The position numbers and the translations under genes are program-made. Under the pieces are notes generated by a model. That model saw nothing but the letters and a program-made list of their open reading frames with translations, was not told the origin of the DNA and ran no database searches. Shown here in pieces: positions 40,896-51,452 of a DNA stretch of 64,000 nt. Source of the stretch: G963422745 sp965214285 (GTDB lineage: Bacteria > Actinomycetota > Acidimicrobiia > Acidimicrobiales > Aldehydirespiratoraceae); assembly GCA_965214285.1 (NCBI GenBank), contig OZ243946.1, forward strand, positions 1,674,001-1,738,000, read 5' to 3'. Position 1 is the stretch's first letter; each line of letters opens with the position of its first letter.

Positions 40896-41453
40896 CTAAT
40901 GGGGGCCTCGGGGAGTTGCGCTCAGTGCCTCGAATGCCTGCGAGAGAGTTCCGCCGTGGGGCGTCATCCAGTCGTAGGGCGAGTTCGCCTCGAAGCTGAG
41001 CCAAGCCGTGTCGGTGCCGCTCGATCCGGTGTGCTGGCCCATGCGGCCGATCACGTGCTGCAGCAGGATCGTCTTGGGCAGCACCCAAGCGTGAGCGTCG
41101 AAAGGCGAGATTCCGAGGCAGAACAGACAGTCGTACGCCTGGTCTCTGATCTGCTGGAACGTGTAGACGCCGCTGTGCCACAGCGTCGAGAACTTGATCT
41201 CGACCCGTTGGCCGTTGATCACGCGGTCCGCCTCGGAGCTCGGGCTCCGTGTGACGTCGAATCCCTTCGATGCGCACCAGCCGGCAACGAGCTGCTCGCC
41301 GATCGCCCCGACCTGGCGAGAAGGTCGCGACTTGATCCATCCGAAGGGGCTGCCTTCCCAGGGATCGTCGCCGTCGTCTGCGTAGTCTGCCTCCAAGCCG
41401 CCGGCCAGCCCGGCGAGCAACACGACCTCTGGGTCTCGGATCGAGCTGTTCAC
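40896..41453 (-). CDS. probable type II restriction endonuclease (PD-(D/E)xK)
   Basis: A 185-residue protein lying 9 bases after the methyltransferase gene on the same strand. The likely nuclease core is Asp76 in SSEADRVINGQRVEIKF with E85-x-K87 (VEIKFSTLWHSG), preceded by a conserved-looking glutamate in GAIGEQLVAGWCASKGFDV (E53). This order E, D, ExK is typical of PD-(D/E)xK restriction enzymes, and the region QIRDQAYDCLFCLGISPFDAHAWVLP resembles the end of such folds. The start is GTG 41453. With its neighbour it forms a compact restriction-modification system; the recognition sequence cannot be inferred from sequence alone. Alternative: a nuclease with another defence role. Confidence 0.72.
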   Translation of the reverse strand: MNSSIRDPEVVLLAGLAGGLEADYADDGDDPWEGSPFGWIKSRPSRQVGAIGEQLVAGWCASKGFDVTRSPSSEADRVINGQRVEIKFSTLWHSGVYTFQQIRDQAYDCLFCLGISPFDAHAWVLPKTILLQHVIGRMGQHTGSSGTDTAWLSFEANSPYDWMTPHGGTLSQAFEALSATPRGPH

Positions 41454-41462
41454 GTGCAGGGC

Positions 41463-42368
41463 CTAGAACAGCGAGCTGGGTTCGTCGGCAGGGATGGCCG
41501 GCACCAGCGGGGCTCCTGCGGCGTCGACGTAGGAGACCTGCTGCGAGCCGAGCCGCCTGCGCATGACCTCCACGGCGTCGGGGTTCTCGTCGATCATGAC
41601 GAAGCGCCGGCCCATCTGCCGGGCCACGGCAGCAGTGGTGCCGGACCCGGCGAAGAAGTCCAGCACCCAGCGCCCCTCGCTCGAGGACGGCGCGATGACG
41701 CGCCGCAGCACCCCTTCGGGCTTCTGGTTCGGATAGCCAGTCTTCTCCTTGCCGTTGGTCGGCACGATCGTGTGCCACCAGACGTCGGTCGGGAGCTTGC
41801 CTCGTGCCCGCTTCTCGGCCGACACCAGGTCCGGCGCCATGTAGGGGATCCGCTCGATGCGGTCCTGGTCGAAGCAGTGGCTGCCCATCTCCTTGACGTA
41901 CACGAGGATGGTGTCGTGCTTGCGCGGCCAGCGGTCGCGGCCCCGCCCTCCGTAGTCATAGGCCCAGATCACCTCGTTGAGGAAGCAGTCCCGCCCGAAG
42001 ATCTGATCCAGGGCCACCTTGCAGTAGTGAGCCTCGCGCTGATCGAGGTGCAGGTAGAGGGTGCCGTCCGCGGCGAGCAGTCGGCGGGCCTCCTCCAGCT
42101 TCGGCCAGATGAACTCGAGATAGTCGTCGTAGGCGTCGAGGTACGACAGTCGTGACACCTCCGTGGTCCGATAGGAGCGCCCCTGGAAGCCGATCCGGTC
42201 CCCGGCGTCGTCATCACGCACGGTCTTGAGGGTGCGTCGCTGCTGAGACTTGCCGGTGTTGAACGGCGGATCGACGTAGATCAGCTGGAAGGACCCGTCC
42301 GCGAACTTGGGCAGGACTTCGGAACAATCGCCCTCGATGACCAGATCCTCGCCACGCAAGTCGTGCAC
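41463..42368 (-). CDS. beta-class DNA methyltransferase (N6-adenine or N4-cytosine)
   Basis: A 301-residue site-specific methyltransferase. Motif IV DPPFNTG (residues 33-39) precedes motif I FAGSGTT (about 239-245), the order of beta-class enzymes. YLDAYDDYLEFIWPKLEEAR, GTLYLHLDQREAHYCKVALDQIFG and GYPNQKPEGVLRRVIA are standard companions; a target-recognition region lies between. The D-P-P-F sequence is usual for N6-adenine enzymes. GTG 42368 is chosen because a perfect -10 (TATAGT) ends 7 bases before it and homology begins directly after. It is cotranscribed with the nuclease gene and diverges from mutA. Confidence 0.9.
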   Translation of the reverse strand: MHDLRGEDLVIEGDCSEVLPKFADGSFQLIYVDPPFNTGKSQQRRTLKTVRDDDAGDRIGFQGRSYRTTEVSRLSYLDAYDDYLEFIWPKLEEARRLLAADGTLYLHLDQREAHYCKVALDQIFGRDCFLNEVIWAYDYGGRGRDRWPRKHDTILVYVKEMGSHCFDQDRIERIPYMAPDLVSAEKRARGKLPTDVWWHTIVPTNGKEKTGYPNQKPEGVLRRVIAPSSSEGRWVLDFFAGSGTTAAVARQMGRRFVMIDENPDAVEVMRRRLGSQQVSYVDAAGAPLVPAIPADEPSSLF

Positions 42369-42375
42369 CTCAGCG

Positions 42376-42381
42376 ACTATA
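42376..42381 (-). promoter_or_regulatory. -10 hexamer TATAGT for the restriction-modification genes
   Basis: Ends 7 bases before GTG 42368 on the minus strand. It is the best -10 match of the leaderless set, one base from TATAAT. Confidence 0.6.
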
Positions 42382-42453
42382 GGAGAGCCGCGGCGCCCAG
42401 CGGTGCAGTCGGGTGCGGGGACCCGGCGGTGGGTGCCGGGTGCGCGTCCGCCG

Positions 42454-42459
42454 TAAGGT
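42454..42459 (+). promoter_or_regulatory. -10 hexamer TAAGGT before mutA
   Basis: Ends 6 bases before ATG 42466; divergent from the TATAGT box at 42376. Confidence 0.45.
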
Positions 42460-42465
42460 GAGACG

Positions 42466-44576
42466 ATGGCCGACGGCCCGCTCAGCACTGCCGCCGATAG
42501 CGCCGACAGCACTGCCGCCGACTTCGAGCCTGTCGATCGAGCGGACTGGCTCGCCGCGGTCGCCGACGTGCTGCAGGGCCGCCCCTTTGACGAGGCGCTG
42601 GTGTCGCGGACCCGCGACGGGCTGGAGATCCAGCCGCTCTACACCGCAGACGACGCAGCCGCGGACCTCGCGGACCCCGACGCCTTCGCCGTGCCCGCCG
42701 ACGCCGAACGCATCCGCAAAGGCTGGGACATCCGCCAGCGCCACCACGTCGGCGACACGGCGGCTGCGAACGCGGCGATCATCGACGACCTCGCCAACGG
42801 GGTGACCTCCATCGAGCTAGCGCCCGCAGCTTCGGCGGCAGGGTCGGCTGTGTGGGACTGCGACCTCGGGGCTCTGTTCGACGGCGTGGATCTGGCCGAG
42901 ACGCCGGTGGCCCTGGCCCCGCACAGCAGCCTGGAGACGGCGCGCGCCCTTGCCGATCTGCTCGCCTCCCAGTCCGCGCAGCCAACGCAGTCAGGAGAGT
43001 CGACATCGCCAACGACGCCGACCGAGCCAACGCAGCCGGCGCAGGCAGCCGCGCCGGGGGAGTCGGGCCTGTCATCGGGCGTCTGGCTGGGCCTGGATCC
43101 CATCGGGCACGCTGCCTCGGCCGGAGATACGCCTGGCCAGGGCGGTCCCGCCGAAGACGGCGTGCAGGCCGGTCGGTCTGCGGCTCTGGCCGACGCCGCG
43201 GCGCTGGCTGTCGAGCAGCTACGGCGGTTCGGGGTGGTCCGCGCCTTCACCGTCGACGGCGTGCGCTACGCCAACGCCGGGGCCACGCCCGCGCAGGAGC
43301 TGGGCTGGATGCTGGCGACCGGGGCATGCTGCCTGCGAGCACTGGAGCAGGCCGGGGCGGACCTGGCCGAGGCGGCGTCCGCGATCGGGCTGCGGGTGAG
43401 CGCCGGCTGTGACCAGTTCGCCACGACCGCCGCCACAAGGGCGTTGCGCGGCGCCTGGGCGCGGGTGCTCGACGCCTGCGGGGTGGCCCGCCCCCAGCAG
43501 TCGATTCGCATCCATGCGGTCACCTGCGAGGCAGTGTTCGGGCGGCGCGACCCGTGGGCCAACATGCTGCGCTCCACCTCTGCGGTGCTGGGCGCGGTGA
43601 TCGGCGGCGCCGATGCCGTCACCGTGCTGCCCCACGACGTGATGGCGCACCAGGATGCGCGGCGCGGCGGGGCCGGTCCCGGCGATGCGTTCTCCCGGCG
43701 CGCGGCCCGCAACGTGCAGCTGCTGCTCGCCGAGGAGTCAGGCATCGCTCGCCTGGCCGATCCCGCGGCCGGGTCGTGGTTCGCGGAGTCGCTCACCGCC
43801 CGGCTCGCCCAGGCCGCATGGGCGGTGTTCGGGCAAGTCGAAGCGGCCGGGGGCATGGAGGCCGCCGTGCGCTCTGGCAGCGTTGCCGTCGCAGCCGGCC
43901 AGGCAGCCGACGAGCGGCTGGAGGCGCTGGCCACACGGCGACAGATCCTCACCGGCGTCACCGACTACCCGGAACTGACCGGGTTCTCCGCAGAGCCGTC
44001 GCCGTCGGGCGCCCATGTCGGCGAACCGGCCGAGACCGAGCAATCTCCAGGGCTGCCGCTGCGTCGCCTGGCGGCGCCGTTCGAGGCGCTTCAGGACGCC
44101 GCCGAGCGCGCCCGGCAGCGGCCCATGGTGTTCGCCGCAGCGCTGGGCGACCTGGACACCCACACGCCGCGGTCCGCCTGGACGGCGAACATGCTGGCCG
44201 TCGGGGGAGTGGAGCTAGTCGGTGCTGACGGCGACGGGTCGTTCAGCCCGCTCGAGGCCGCGGCGTCGTTCGTCGGCTCGGGCTGCGAGGCGGCGGTCAT
44301 CTGCTCCTCGGACGGCTTCTACGCCCAGCGCGGTGCAGCCACCGCCACCGCGCTCAAGGAGGCCGGCGCGCAGTTCGTGGCCCTGGCCGGGTCGCCCCGA
44401 AACCCCGAATACAGCGCGGCCGACCTCGACGCCGCCGGAGTCGACGAGTACTGGCACGCCGGCGTCGACGTGCTGGCCCTGCTGAGGCGGCTGCACGACT
44501 TGCTCGGCGTGGCCGGCCCAGCCGCCGACCGTGGCGTCGTCATCGGAGAGGCCGTCAGCCAAGAGGAAGCCACGCC

Positions 44577-44580
<4 letters not shown>
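42466..44580 (+). CDS. mutA: methylmalonyl-CoA mutase small (beta) subunit
   Basis: A 704-residue non-catalytic subunit of adenosylcobalamin-dependent methylmalonyl-CoA mutase, interconverting methylmalonyl-CoA and succinyl-CoA. The mutase barrel is recognisable (RKGWDIRQRHHVG, TPAQELGWMLATG, RNVQLLLAEESGIARLADPAAGSWFAESLT), while the C-terminal domain has lost the DxHxxG cobalamin site (AALGDLDTHTPRSAWTANML), as expected for MutA. An alanine/threonine/proline-rich insertion of about 60 residues (near 175-225) enlarges it. ATG 42466 fits the leaderless pattern. It overlaps mutB by 4 bases. Confidence 0.92.
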
Positions 44581-46760
<2,180 letters not shown>

Positions 46761-46774
46761 CGCTGTGCCGAGCG

Positions 46775-46811
46775 CTCTCTGTGGCACGAAATACAGTCGC
46801 CTCGCAGAGAG
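46775..46811. promoter_or_regulatory. inverted repeat CTCTCTG / CAGAGAG upstream of a hypothetical gene
   Basis: CTCTCTG (46775-46781) and CAGAGAG (46805-46811) flank 23 bases, ending 16 bases before the TAGGTT -10 box at 46828. Each arm is followed by GTGGCAC or TGTCAC. It could be an operator or the mutB terminator stem. Confidence 0.4.
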
Positions 46812-46827
46812 TGTCACACCCCCTGCG

Positions 46828-46833
46828 TAGGTT
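46828..46833 (+). promoter_or_regulatory. -10 hexamer TAGGTT
   Basis: Ends 7 bases before ATG 46841, consistent with leaderless transcription of the hypothetical gene. Confidence 0.45.
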
Positions 46834-46840
46834 GCCGGCC

Positions 46841-47479
46841 ATGAGATACACAGACCAAGAATCAGCCGACACCGACGACAGCGCGGATGACACCGCGGAG
46901 GGCATCGTCTGTCCCGCCTGCCTTGAGATAGACCGCATGGAGAAGATGGGCGACCTCGGCGGCGACATCTTCGACTGCCGGATCGTCAAGGTCAGACAGC
47001 TCTGGTCACCGCTCGGCAGCCAGGAGCGTGCCCTCGTGGAGGACTACTGCTCACAGACCGGCTTCGAGCTGGACCTCGACGGCTTCATCGGATGGTCCGT
47101 CGACTTCGACCGCGGGAAGGCGCTGCTGCTCGCGGGAGGGGAGCCGGAGCCCATCGAGGTGGACACCCCTGCCGGGCCCCACTTCTGGTGCCCGGACTAC
47201 GACTATCTGTCGGGGCTCGCGGCGCCTGCCGAGGACGCGGACCACGCCCGCCACGTCGGCAGGCTCATCGAGGATCTGTACCGGCTGACCGAAGCGGACC
47301 CCTATCCCTGGAAAGGATGCGAGGTCGGCTACCGCTCCGACGTCCGCTCCAGGATGCGCGGCTTCGACAGGGCCGCCGCCGAGAGGCGCGCCGACGACAT
47401 CGAGCGGGCACTGCTCCTCGGCAATGCCCGGCTGCTGCGGCGCAGGCTGCAGGAGTGCCGCCGCCCGTTCAACCGCTAG
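46841..47479 (+). CDS. hypothetical acidic protein with CPAC motif
   Basis: A 212-residue cytoplasmic protein that I do not recognise. It begins with an acidic serine/aspartate-rich stretch (DQESADTDDSADDTAEG), then CPACLEIDRMEKMGDLGGDIFDC with three cysteines that could bind metal. The middle is tryptophan- and acid-rich (LDGFIGWSVDFDRGKALLLA, PHFWCPDYDYLSGLA), and the C-terminus is a basic helix (RADDIERALLLGNARLLRRRLQECRRPF). Codon use and the -10 box support a real gene. It is located between mutB and meaB, but I see no evidence that it works with them. Confidence 0.65.
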   Translation: MRYTDQESADTDDSADDTAEGIVCPACLEIDRMEKMGDLGGDIFDCRIVKVRQLWSPLGSQERALVEDYCSQTGFELDLDGFIGWSVDFDRGKALLLAGGEPEPIEVDTPAGPHFWCPDYDYLSGLAAPAEDADHARHVGRLIEDLYRLTEADPYPWKGCEVGYRSDVRSRMRGFDRAAAERRADDIERALLLGNARLLRRRLQECRRPFNR

Positions 47480-47544
47480 CCGTACTCGGCGGAGAGGTTG
47501 GTGACAGGCTGAGGGGGTTGAGGGCGAAGATCTCCTGGGATCGT

Positions 47545-47611
47545 GGTGCCGCTTGACGGCGTCGCCGGACCCTGGTGCCGCTTGGCCTCGCCGGGTCCTG
47601 GTGCCGGTTAG
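47545..47611. repeat. three decayed copies of a promoter-region repeat upstream of meaB
   Basis: GGTGCCGCTTG (47545), GGTGCCGCTTG (47574) and GGTGCCGGTTAG (47600), spaced 29 and 26 bases. The last copy runs into the -10 box of meaB. Confidence 0.6.
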
Positions 47612-47614
47612 CGT
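47609..47614 (+). promoter_or_regulatory. -10 hexamer TAGCGT before meaB
   Basis: Ends 6 bases before GTG 47621, consistent with a leaderless transcript. Confidence 0.45.
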
Positions 47615-47620
47615 CGGGGC

Positions 47621-48709
47621 GTGGCAGATCACTCCGAAGGCTCGGCATCTGCCGGCTCGGCATCCGAAGAAGCGGCATCGGAAGACGCGGCCTCGGCCGG
47701 ACCAGGTCGGGAAGACGCAGCGTCCGCAGACATCGCAGCCCTCGTGGCTGGGGTGCTGGCCGGCGACCGCAGCAGCGTCGGGCGGGCCATAACGCTGGTC
47801 GAGTCCGCCCGGCCCGAGCACCGCGCCCAGGCCGCCGCGCTGCTCGAAGCGCTGCTGCCCCACAGCGGCAGCGCCCTGCGGGTCGGCGTCAGCGGCATGC
47901 CCGGAGTCGGCAAGTCCACTTTCATCGAGACGCTCGGCCTGCGCCTCACCGAAGCCGGCCGCAAGGTGGCCGTGCTGGCCGTCGACCCGTCCAGCGCGCG
48001 CAGCGGCGGCTCGATACTCGGCGACAAGACCCGCATGAGCGAGCTGTCGATCGACCCAAACGCCTTCATCCGTCCCACGCCCGCGGCGGGAGCGCTCGGC
48101 GGCGTGGCCCGTGCCACCAGGGAGGTGATGACGGTGCTCGAAGCGGCCGGCCACGACGTGGTGCTGACCGAGACCGTCGGCGTGGGCCAGAGCGAGACCG
48201 CCGTGGCCGGCATGGTCGACTTCCTGCTGGTGCTGGTGCCGCCCGGCGCGGGCGACGAGCTGCAGGGCATCAAGAAGGGCCTGCTCGAATCCGCCGACAT
48301 GGTGGCCGTCAACAAGGCCGACGGCCCGGGCGCCGAAGCCGCCCGCCAGACGGCGCTGGACTACCGCCGCGCCCTGAGCCTCACCATGCCCGAGTCCGAC
48401 ACCTGGGCCCCGCCGGTGCTGTGCTGCTCGGCGCTGGAGGGCTCAGGCATCGACGAGCTGTGGGCCGAGATCGAGCGCCACCGCGAGCTGAGCGCCGCGA
48501 GCGGCGAGCTCGACCGGCGCCGCAGCGCCCAGGCCGGGCTGTGGATGCAGGCTCTGCTGACCGACCGGCTGCTGGACCGCTTTGACGCCGACCCGGAGCT
48601 TCAGGCGGCTCGCCGGTCCGCCGAGGCGGACGTGATCGCCGGGCGCCTGTCCCCGGCGGCGGCTGTCGACGCCCTGATAGTGCGCCTGGCAGACACCGAG
48701 ACCCCCTGA
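47621..48709 (+). CDS. meaB: methylmalonyl-CoA mutase-associated GTPase MeaB
   Basis: A 362-residue G3E-family P-loop GTPase that guards and reloads the cobalamin of methylmalonyl-CoA mutase. Walker A is GMPGVGKSTFIETLG, followed by AVDPSSARSGGSILGDKTRM, RPTPAAGALGGVARATRE, VLTETVGVGQSE and VNKADGPG. The C-terminal dimerisation arm is present. The first 40 residues are a serine/alanine/glutamate low-complexity extension. GTG 47621 gives this form. It works with MutA and MutB encoded 1-5 kb upstream. Confidence 0.96.
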   Translation: MADHSEGSASAGSASEEAASEDAASAGPGREDAASADIAALVAGVLAGDRSSVGRAITLVESARPEHRAQAAALLEALLPHSGSALRVGVSGMPGVGKSTFIETLGLRLTEAGRKVAVLAVDPSSARSGGSILGDKTRMSELSIDPNAFIRPTPAAGALGGVARATREVMTVLEAAGHDVVLTETVGVGQSETAVAGMVDFLLVLVPPGAGDELQGIKKGLLESADMVAVNKADGPGAEAARQTALDYRRALSLTMPESDTWAPPVLCCSALEGSGIDELWAEIERHRELSAASGELDRRRSAQAGLWMQALLTDRLLDRFDADPELQAARRSAEADVIAGRLSPAAAVDALIVRLADTETP

Positions 48710-48835
48710 CGACACGGCGACCCGAACCCAAGCCGACTGCGGTCTGCGCTGCGGCCGGCTCGGGCACGGGGGCGTCCGCGGTGGCGGCCGCGGCCTGGAG
48801 CTTGGGCGGGCTGCTGAGCGCACGGCCCGCGCCGC

Positions 48836-48841
48836 TAGCTT
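48836..48841 (+). promoter_or_regulatory. -10 hexamer TAGCTT before the citrate synthase gene
   Basis: Ends 7 bases before ATG 48849, consistent with leaderless transcription. Confidence 0.45.
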
Positions 48842-48848
48842 GACGGCG

Positions 48849-50009
48849 ATGAGCGCCGAACAGGCCGAACCGGCCGAGCCGACCGTCCCGCCAGGGCTCA
48901 AGGGACTGAAGGTCGCCGACACCGTGCTCGGCGCGGTCCGCGGCGAGGAGGGCTTCTTCCACTACCGCCAATACGACGCCGCCGCCCTGGCCCGCACCCG
49001 CCGCCTCGAGGACGTGTGGGCGCTGCAGCTCAACGGCGCCCTGCCCCCTGAGGGCGCCGAGATACCCGCAGGCCCCGCCCGCGCCCTGCCCGCCGCCGCA
49101 GCCGCCCTGGTCGACGCCGCGGCTGAGACCCTCGACGACCCGCTCAACACCCTGCGGGTCGGCCTGCTGGCCGTCGGCGACGTCGAAGGCCGCGGCCCCA
49201 GCATCGACCGCACCGGAGCCCAGCTCCACGACGACGCCATCCGCCTCGCAGCGGTCGTGCCCACGATCCTGGCCCGTCACCACCGCCGCCGCCTCGGCGA
49301 AGCGGCCGTCGACCCCGACCCAGCCCTCGGCCATGCCGCTGACTACATGCGAATGTGCAACGGCGAGACCCCAGCGCCCGACGAGGCCCGCGCCGTGGAG
49401 CAGTACCTGGTGGCCACCGTCGACCACGGCTTCAACGCATCCACCTTCACCGGCCGGGTGGCGGTCAGCACCGGCGCCGACATGGCCGGATCGCTGGTCG
49501 CCGCCATCGGCGCCCTCAGCGGCCCGCTGCACGGCGGCGCGCCGAGCCGCTGCATCGAGATGATCGACGAGATCGAGACCCCCGGCCGGGCCGCGCCCTG
49601 GGCGCGCCGGGCGCTGGACCGCGGCGACAAGATCATGGGCTTCGGCCACGCCGTGTACCGCGCCGAGGACCCCCGCGGCATCGTGCTGCGCGCCGCCGCC
49701 GAGCGTCTCGGGGCCGACCGCGGAGGCGATCTCGTGGAGCGCGCCGCGGGCATCGAGGCCGAGATCCTGGCGACCCTGGCGGCCTGGCGGCCCGGGCAGC
49801 GCATCGTCACCAACGTCGAGTTCTGGGCCGGGGTGGTGCTGGAGCTGGCGGGCCTGCCGCGGGCCATGTTCACCCCCACGTTCTCGGTGAGCCGCTCCAT
49901 CGGCTGGTCCGCCCATCTGATCGAGCAGGCCGCCGAGGCCAAGATCATCCGCCCGAGCGCACGCTACGTGGGTCCGCCCGCCGGCAGAGACGACAGCGAT
50001 CTCGTCTAA
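48849..50009 (+). CDS. citrate synthase family enzyme (citrate or 2-methylcitrate synthase)
   Basis: A 386-residue citrate synthase-fold enzyme. The large and small domain signatures are VDHGFNASTFTGRVAVSTGAD, SGPLHGGAPSRCIEMIDEI and MGFGHAVYRAEDPRG, carrying the two catalytic histidines (HGG, GHAVY), and the late EFWAGVVLELAGLPRAMFTPTF contains a region facing the active site. It lacks the long N-terminal domain of hexameric enzymes. Its position after mutAB-meaB makes 2-methylcitrate synthase possible, but no prpD or prpB is adjacent; sequence alone does not separate the two activities. Confidence 0.88.
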   Translation: MSAEQAEPAEPTVPPGLKGLKVADTVLGAVRGEEGFFHYRQYDAAALARTRRLEDVWALQLNGALPPEGAEIPAGPARALPAAAAALVDAAAETLDDPLNTLRVGLLAVGDVEGRGPSIDRTGAQLHDDAIRLAAVVPTILARHHRRRLGEAAVDPDPALGHAADYMRMCNGETPAPDEARAVEQYLVATVDHGFNASTFTGRVAVSTGADMAGSLVAAIGALSGPLHGGAPSRCIEMIDEIETPGRAAPWARRALDRGDKIMGFGHAVYRAEDPRGIVLRAAAERLGADRGGDLVERAAGIEAEILATLAAWRPGQRIVTNVEFWAGVVLELAGLPRAMFTPTFSVSRSIGWSAHLIEQAAEAKIIRPSARYVGPPAGRDDSDLV

Positions 50010-50012
50010 CGT
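50007..50012 (+). promoter_or_regulatory. -10 hexamer TAACGT before the P450 gene
   Basis: Overlaps the end of the citrate synthase gene and ends 6 bases before ATG 50019. Confidence 0.4.
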
Positions 50013-50018
50013 CGGGCC

Positions 50019-51398
50019 ATGGCACTCTCCACAGATCCCCACGCCCCCCACGACACGCACAGCGAGCTGCAGAGCCTGGCCGACCAGCCCGACCTCTGGG
50101 ACTTCGACGCCTTCCAGCGCCAGGAGCACCACGGCATGCTGGAGCAGCTCCGCGAGACCGAGCCCGGCGTGCATTTCATCGACGAGGGCGACCGCGGCCC
50201 CGGCTTCTGGGCCGTCACCCGCCTGGAGCATCTGCGCGAGGTCAACCGCCAGCCGGCGGTGTTCTCCTCCAACGCCCGCGGCACCCAGATGCAAGAGCCC
50301 GACGAGAGCAGCGTCACCGACGAGTTCCAGCGCGACGCCCTGATGCTGTCGATGGACCCGCCCAAGCACACCCGCTACCGCCGCATCGTGAGCCGTGGCT
50401 TCACGCCCCGCATGATCGGCCTGCTGGAGGACTACCTGCAGAACCGCACCGACATGATCATCGACCGGGTCTGCGAGCAGGGCCGCGCCGAGTTCGTGAC
50501 CGACATATCCGCCGAGCTGCCGCTGCAGGCGATCGCCGAGATGGTCGGCATCCCCATCGAAGACCGCGCCAAGATCTTCGACTGGACCAACTCGATGATC
50601 GGCGCGGACGACCCCGACTTCGCGGCCACCGAGGACGACGTGACCGCGGCGTTCACCGAGCTGTTCATGTACAGCAGGGAGCTGCAGACCAAGCGCCGCA
50701 ACGAGCCCGCGGATGACATCATCACCACGCTGCTGTCGGCGGACGTGGACGGCGAGCGCCTGGATGAGACCGAGTTCGACATGTTCTTTTTGCTGCTGTG
50801 CGTGGCGGGCAACGAGACCACCCGCAACTCGATCACCCGCGGCATGCACGCCTTCTTCGAGTTCCCCGCACAGTGGGACAAGTACCGCAGCGACCCGGAC
50901 CGCTACGCCGACTCCGCCGTGGAGGAGATCGTGCGCTGGGCCACGCCGGTGCTCAACTTCCGCCGTCAGGCGATGAGCGACTACGAGCTCGGCGGGGCGA
51001 GGATCGCAGCCGGCGACAAGGTCGTGATGTGGCACGTGGCGGCCAACCGCGACCCCAGGGCGTTCGACGACCCGTGGGCCTTCGACATCGAGCGCAGCCC
51101 CAACGACCACGTGGGCTTCGGCGGCGGCGGGCCGCACTTCTGCCTGGGCGCCAACCTGGCACGCATGGAGATCAGGCTGATGTTCGCCGCCATCGCTGAG
51201 CGCCTCGGCGACATCGCCCTGGCCGGCGACGTCGAGTACCTGCGCTCCAACTTCATCGGCGGCGTGAAGAAGATGCCGGTGACGTTCACGCCGAGCCCCT
51301 CGACGCACACCAAGCCCCTGGAGCGGCTGGGCTCGGCCGCGGGCGTCTCGACGACCGCCGGCTACGGCGGGCAGGTGGAACGCCAGGCGTCGCCGTGA
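50019..51398 (+). CDS. cytochrome P450, CYP125/CYP142-like
   Basis: A 459-residue haem monooxygenase without membrane anchor. The I-helix has LLLCVAGNETTRNSITRGMHAF, the ExxR motif is EEIVRWATPVLNFRRQA, and the haem-binding loop is FGGGGPHFCLGANLARME with Cys375 as ligand. AGNETTRNSIT with the RWATPV region closely resembles the actinobacterial CYP124/125/142 clan that oxidises the terminal carbon of sterol side chains or methyl-branched lipids. No ferredoxin gene is adjacent. The nearby acyl-CoA ligase, enoyl-CoA hydratase and methylmalonyl genes fit degradation of branched substrates to propionyl-CoA. Start ATG 50019. Confidence 0.92.
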   Translation: MALSTDPHAPHDTHSELQSLADQPDLWDFDAFQRQEHHGMLEQLRETEPGVHFIDEGDRGPGFWAVTRLEHLREVNRQPAVFSSNARGTQMQEPDESSVTDEFQRDALMLSMDPPKHTRYRRIVSRGFTPRMIGLLEDYLQNRTDMIIDRVCEQGRAEFVTDISAELPLQAIAEMVGIPIEDRAKIFDWTNSMIGADDPDFAATEDDVTAAFTELFMYSRELQTKRRNEPADDIITTLLSADVDGERLDETEFDMFFLLLCVAGNETTRNSITRGMHAFFEFPAQWDKYRSDPDRYADSAVEEIVRWATPVLNFRRQAMSDYELGGARIAAGDKVVMWHVAANRDPRAFDDPWAFDIERSPNDHVGFGGGGPHFCLGANLARMEIRLMFAAIAERLGDIALAGDVEYLRSNFIGGVKKMPVTFTPSPSTHTKPLERLGSAAGVSTTAGYGGQVERQASP

Positions 51399-51452
51399 GC
51401 CCCCGACCGTGAGCGGCGTCGCCGTGAACACCCTGAGGCTAGAGGCGGCGTC

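Noticed and set aside
42381..42453. Possible cobalamin riboswitch before mutA
   Set aside because: The divergent gap is too short and has no B12-box; a -10 box lies 6 bases before the start.
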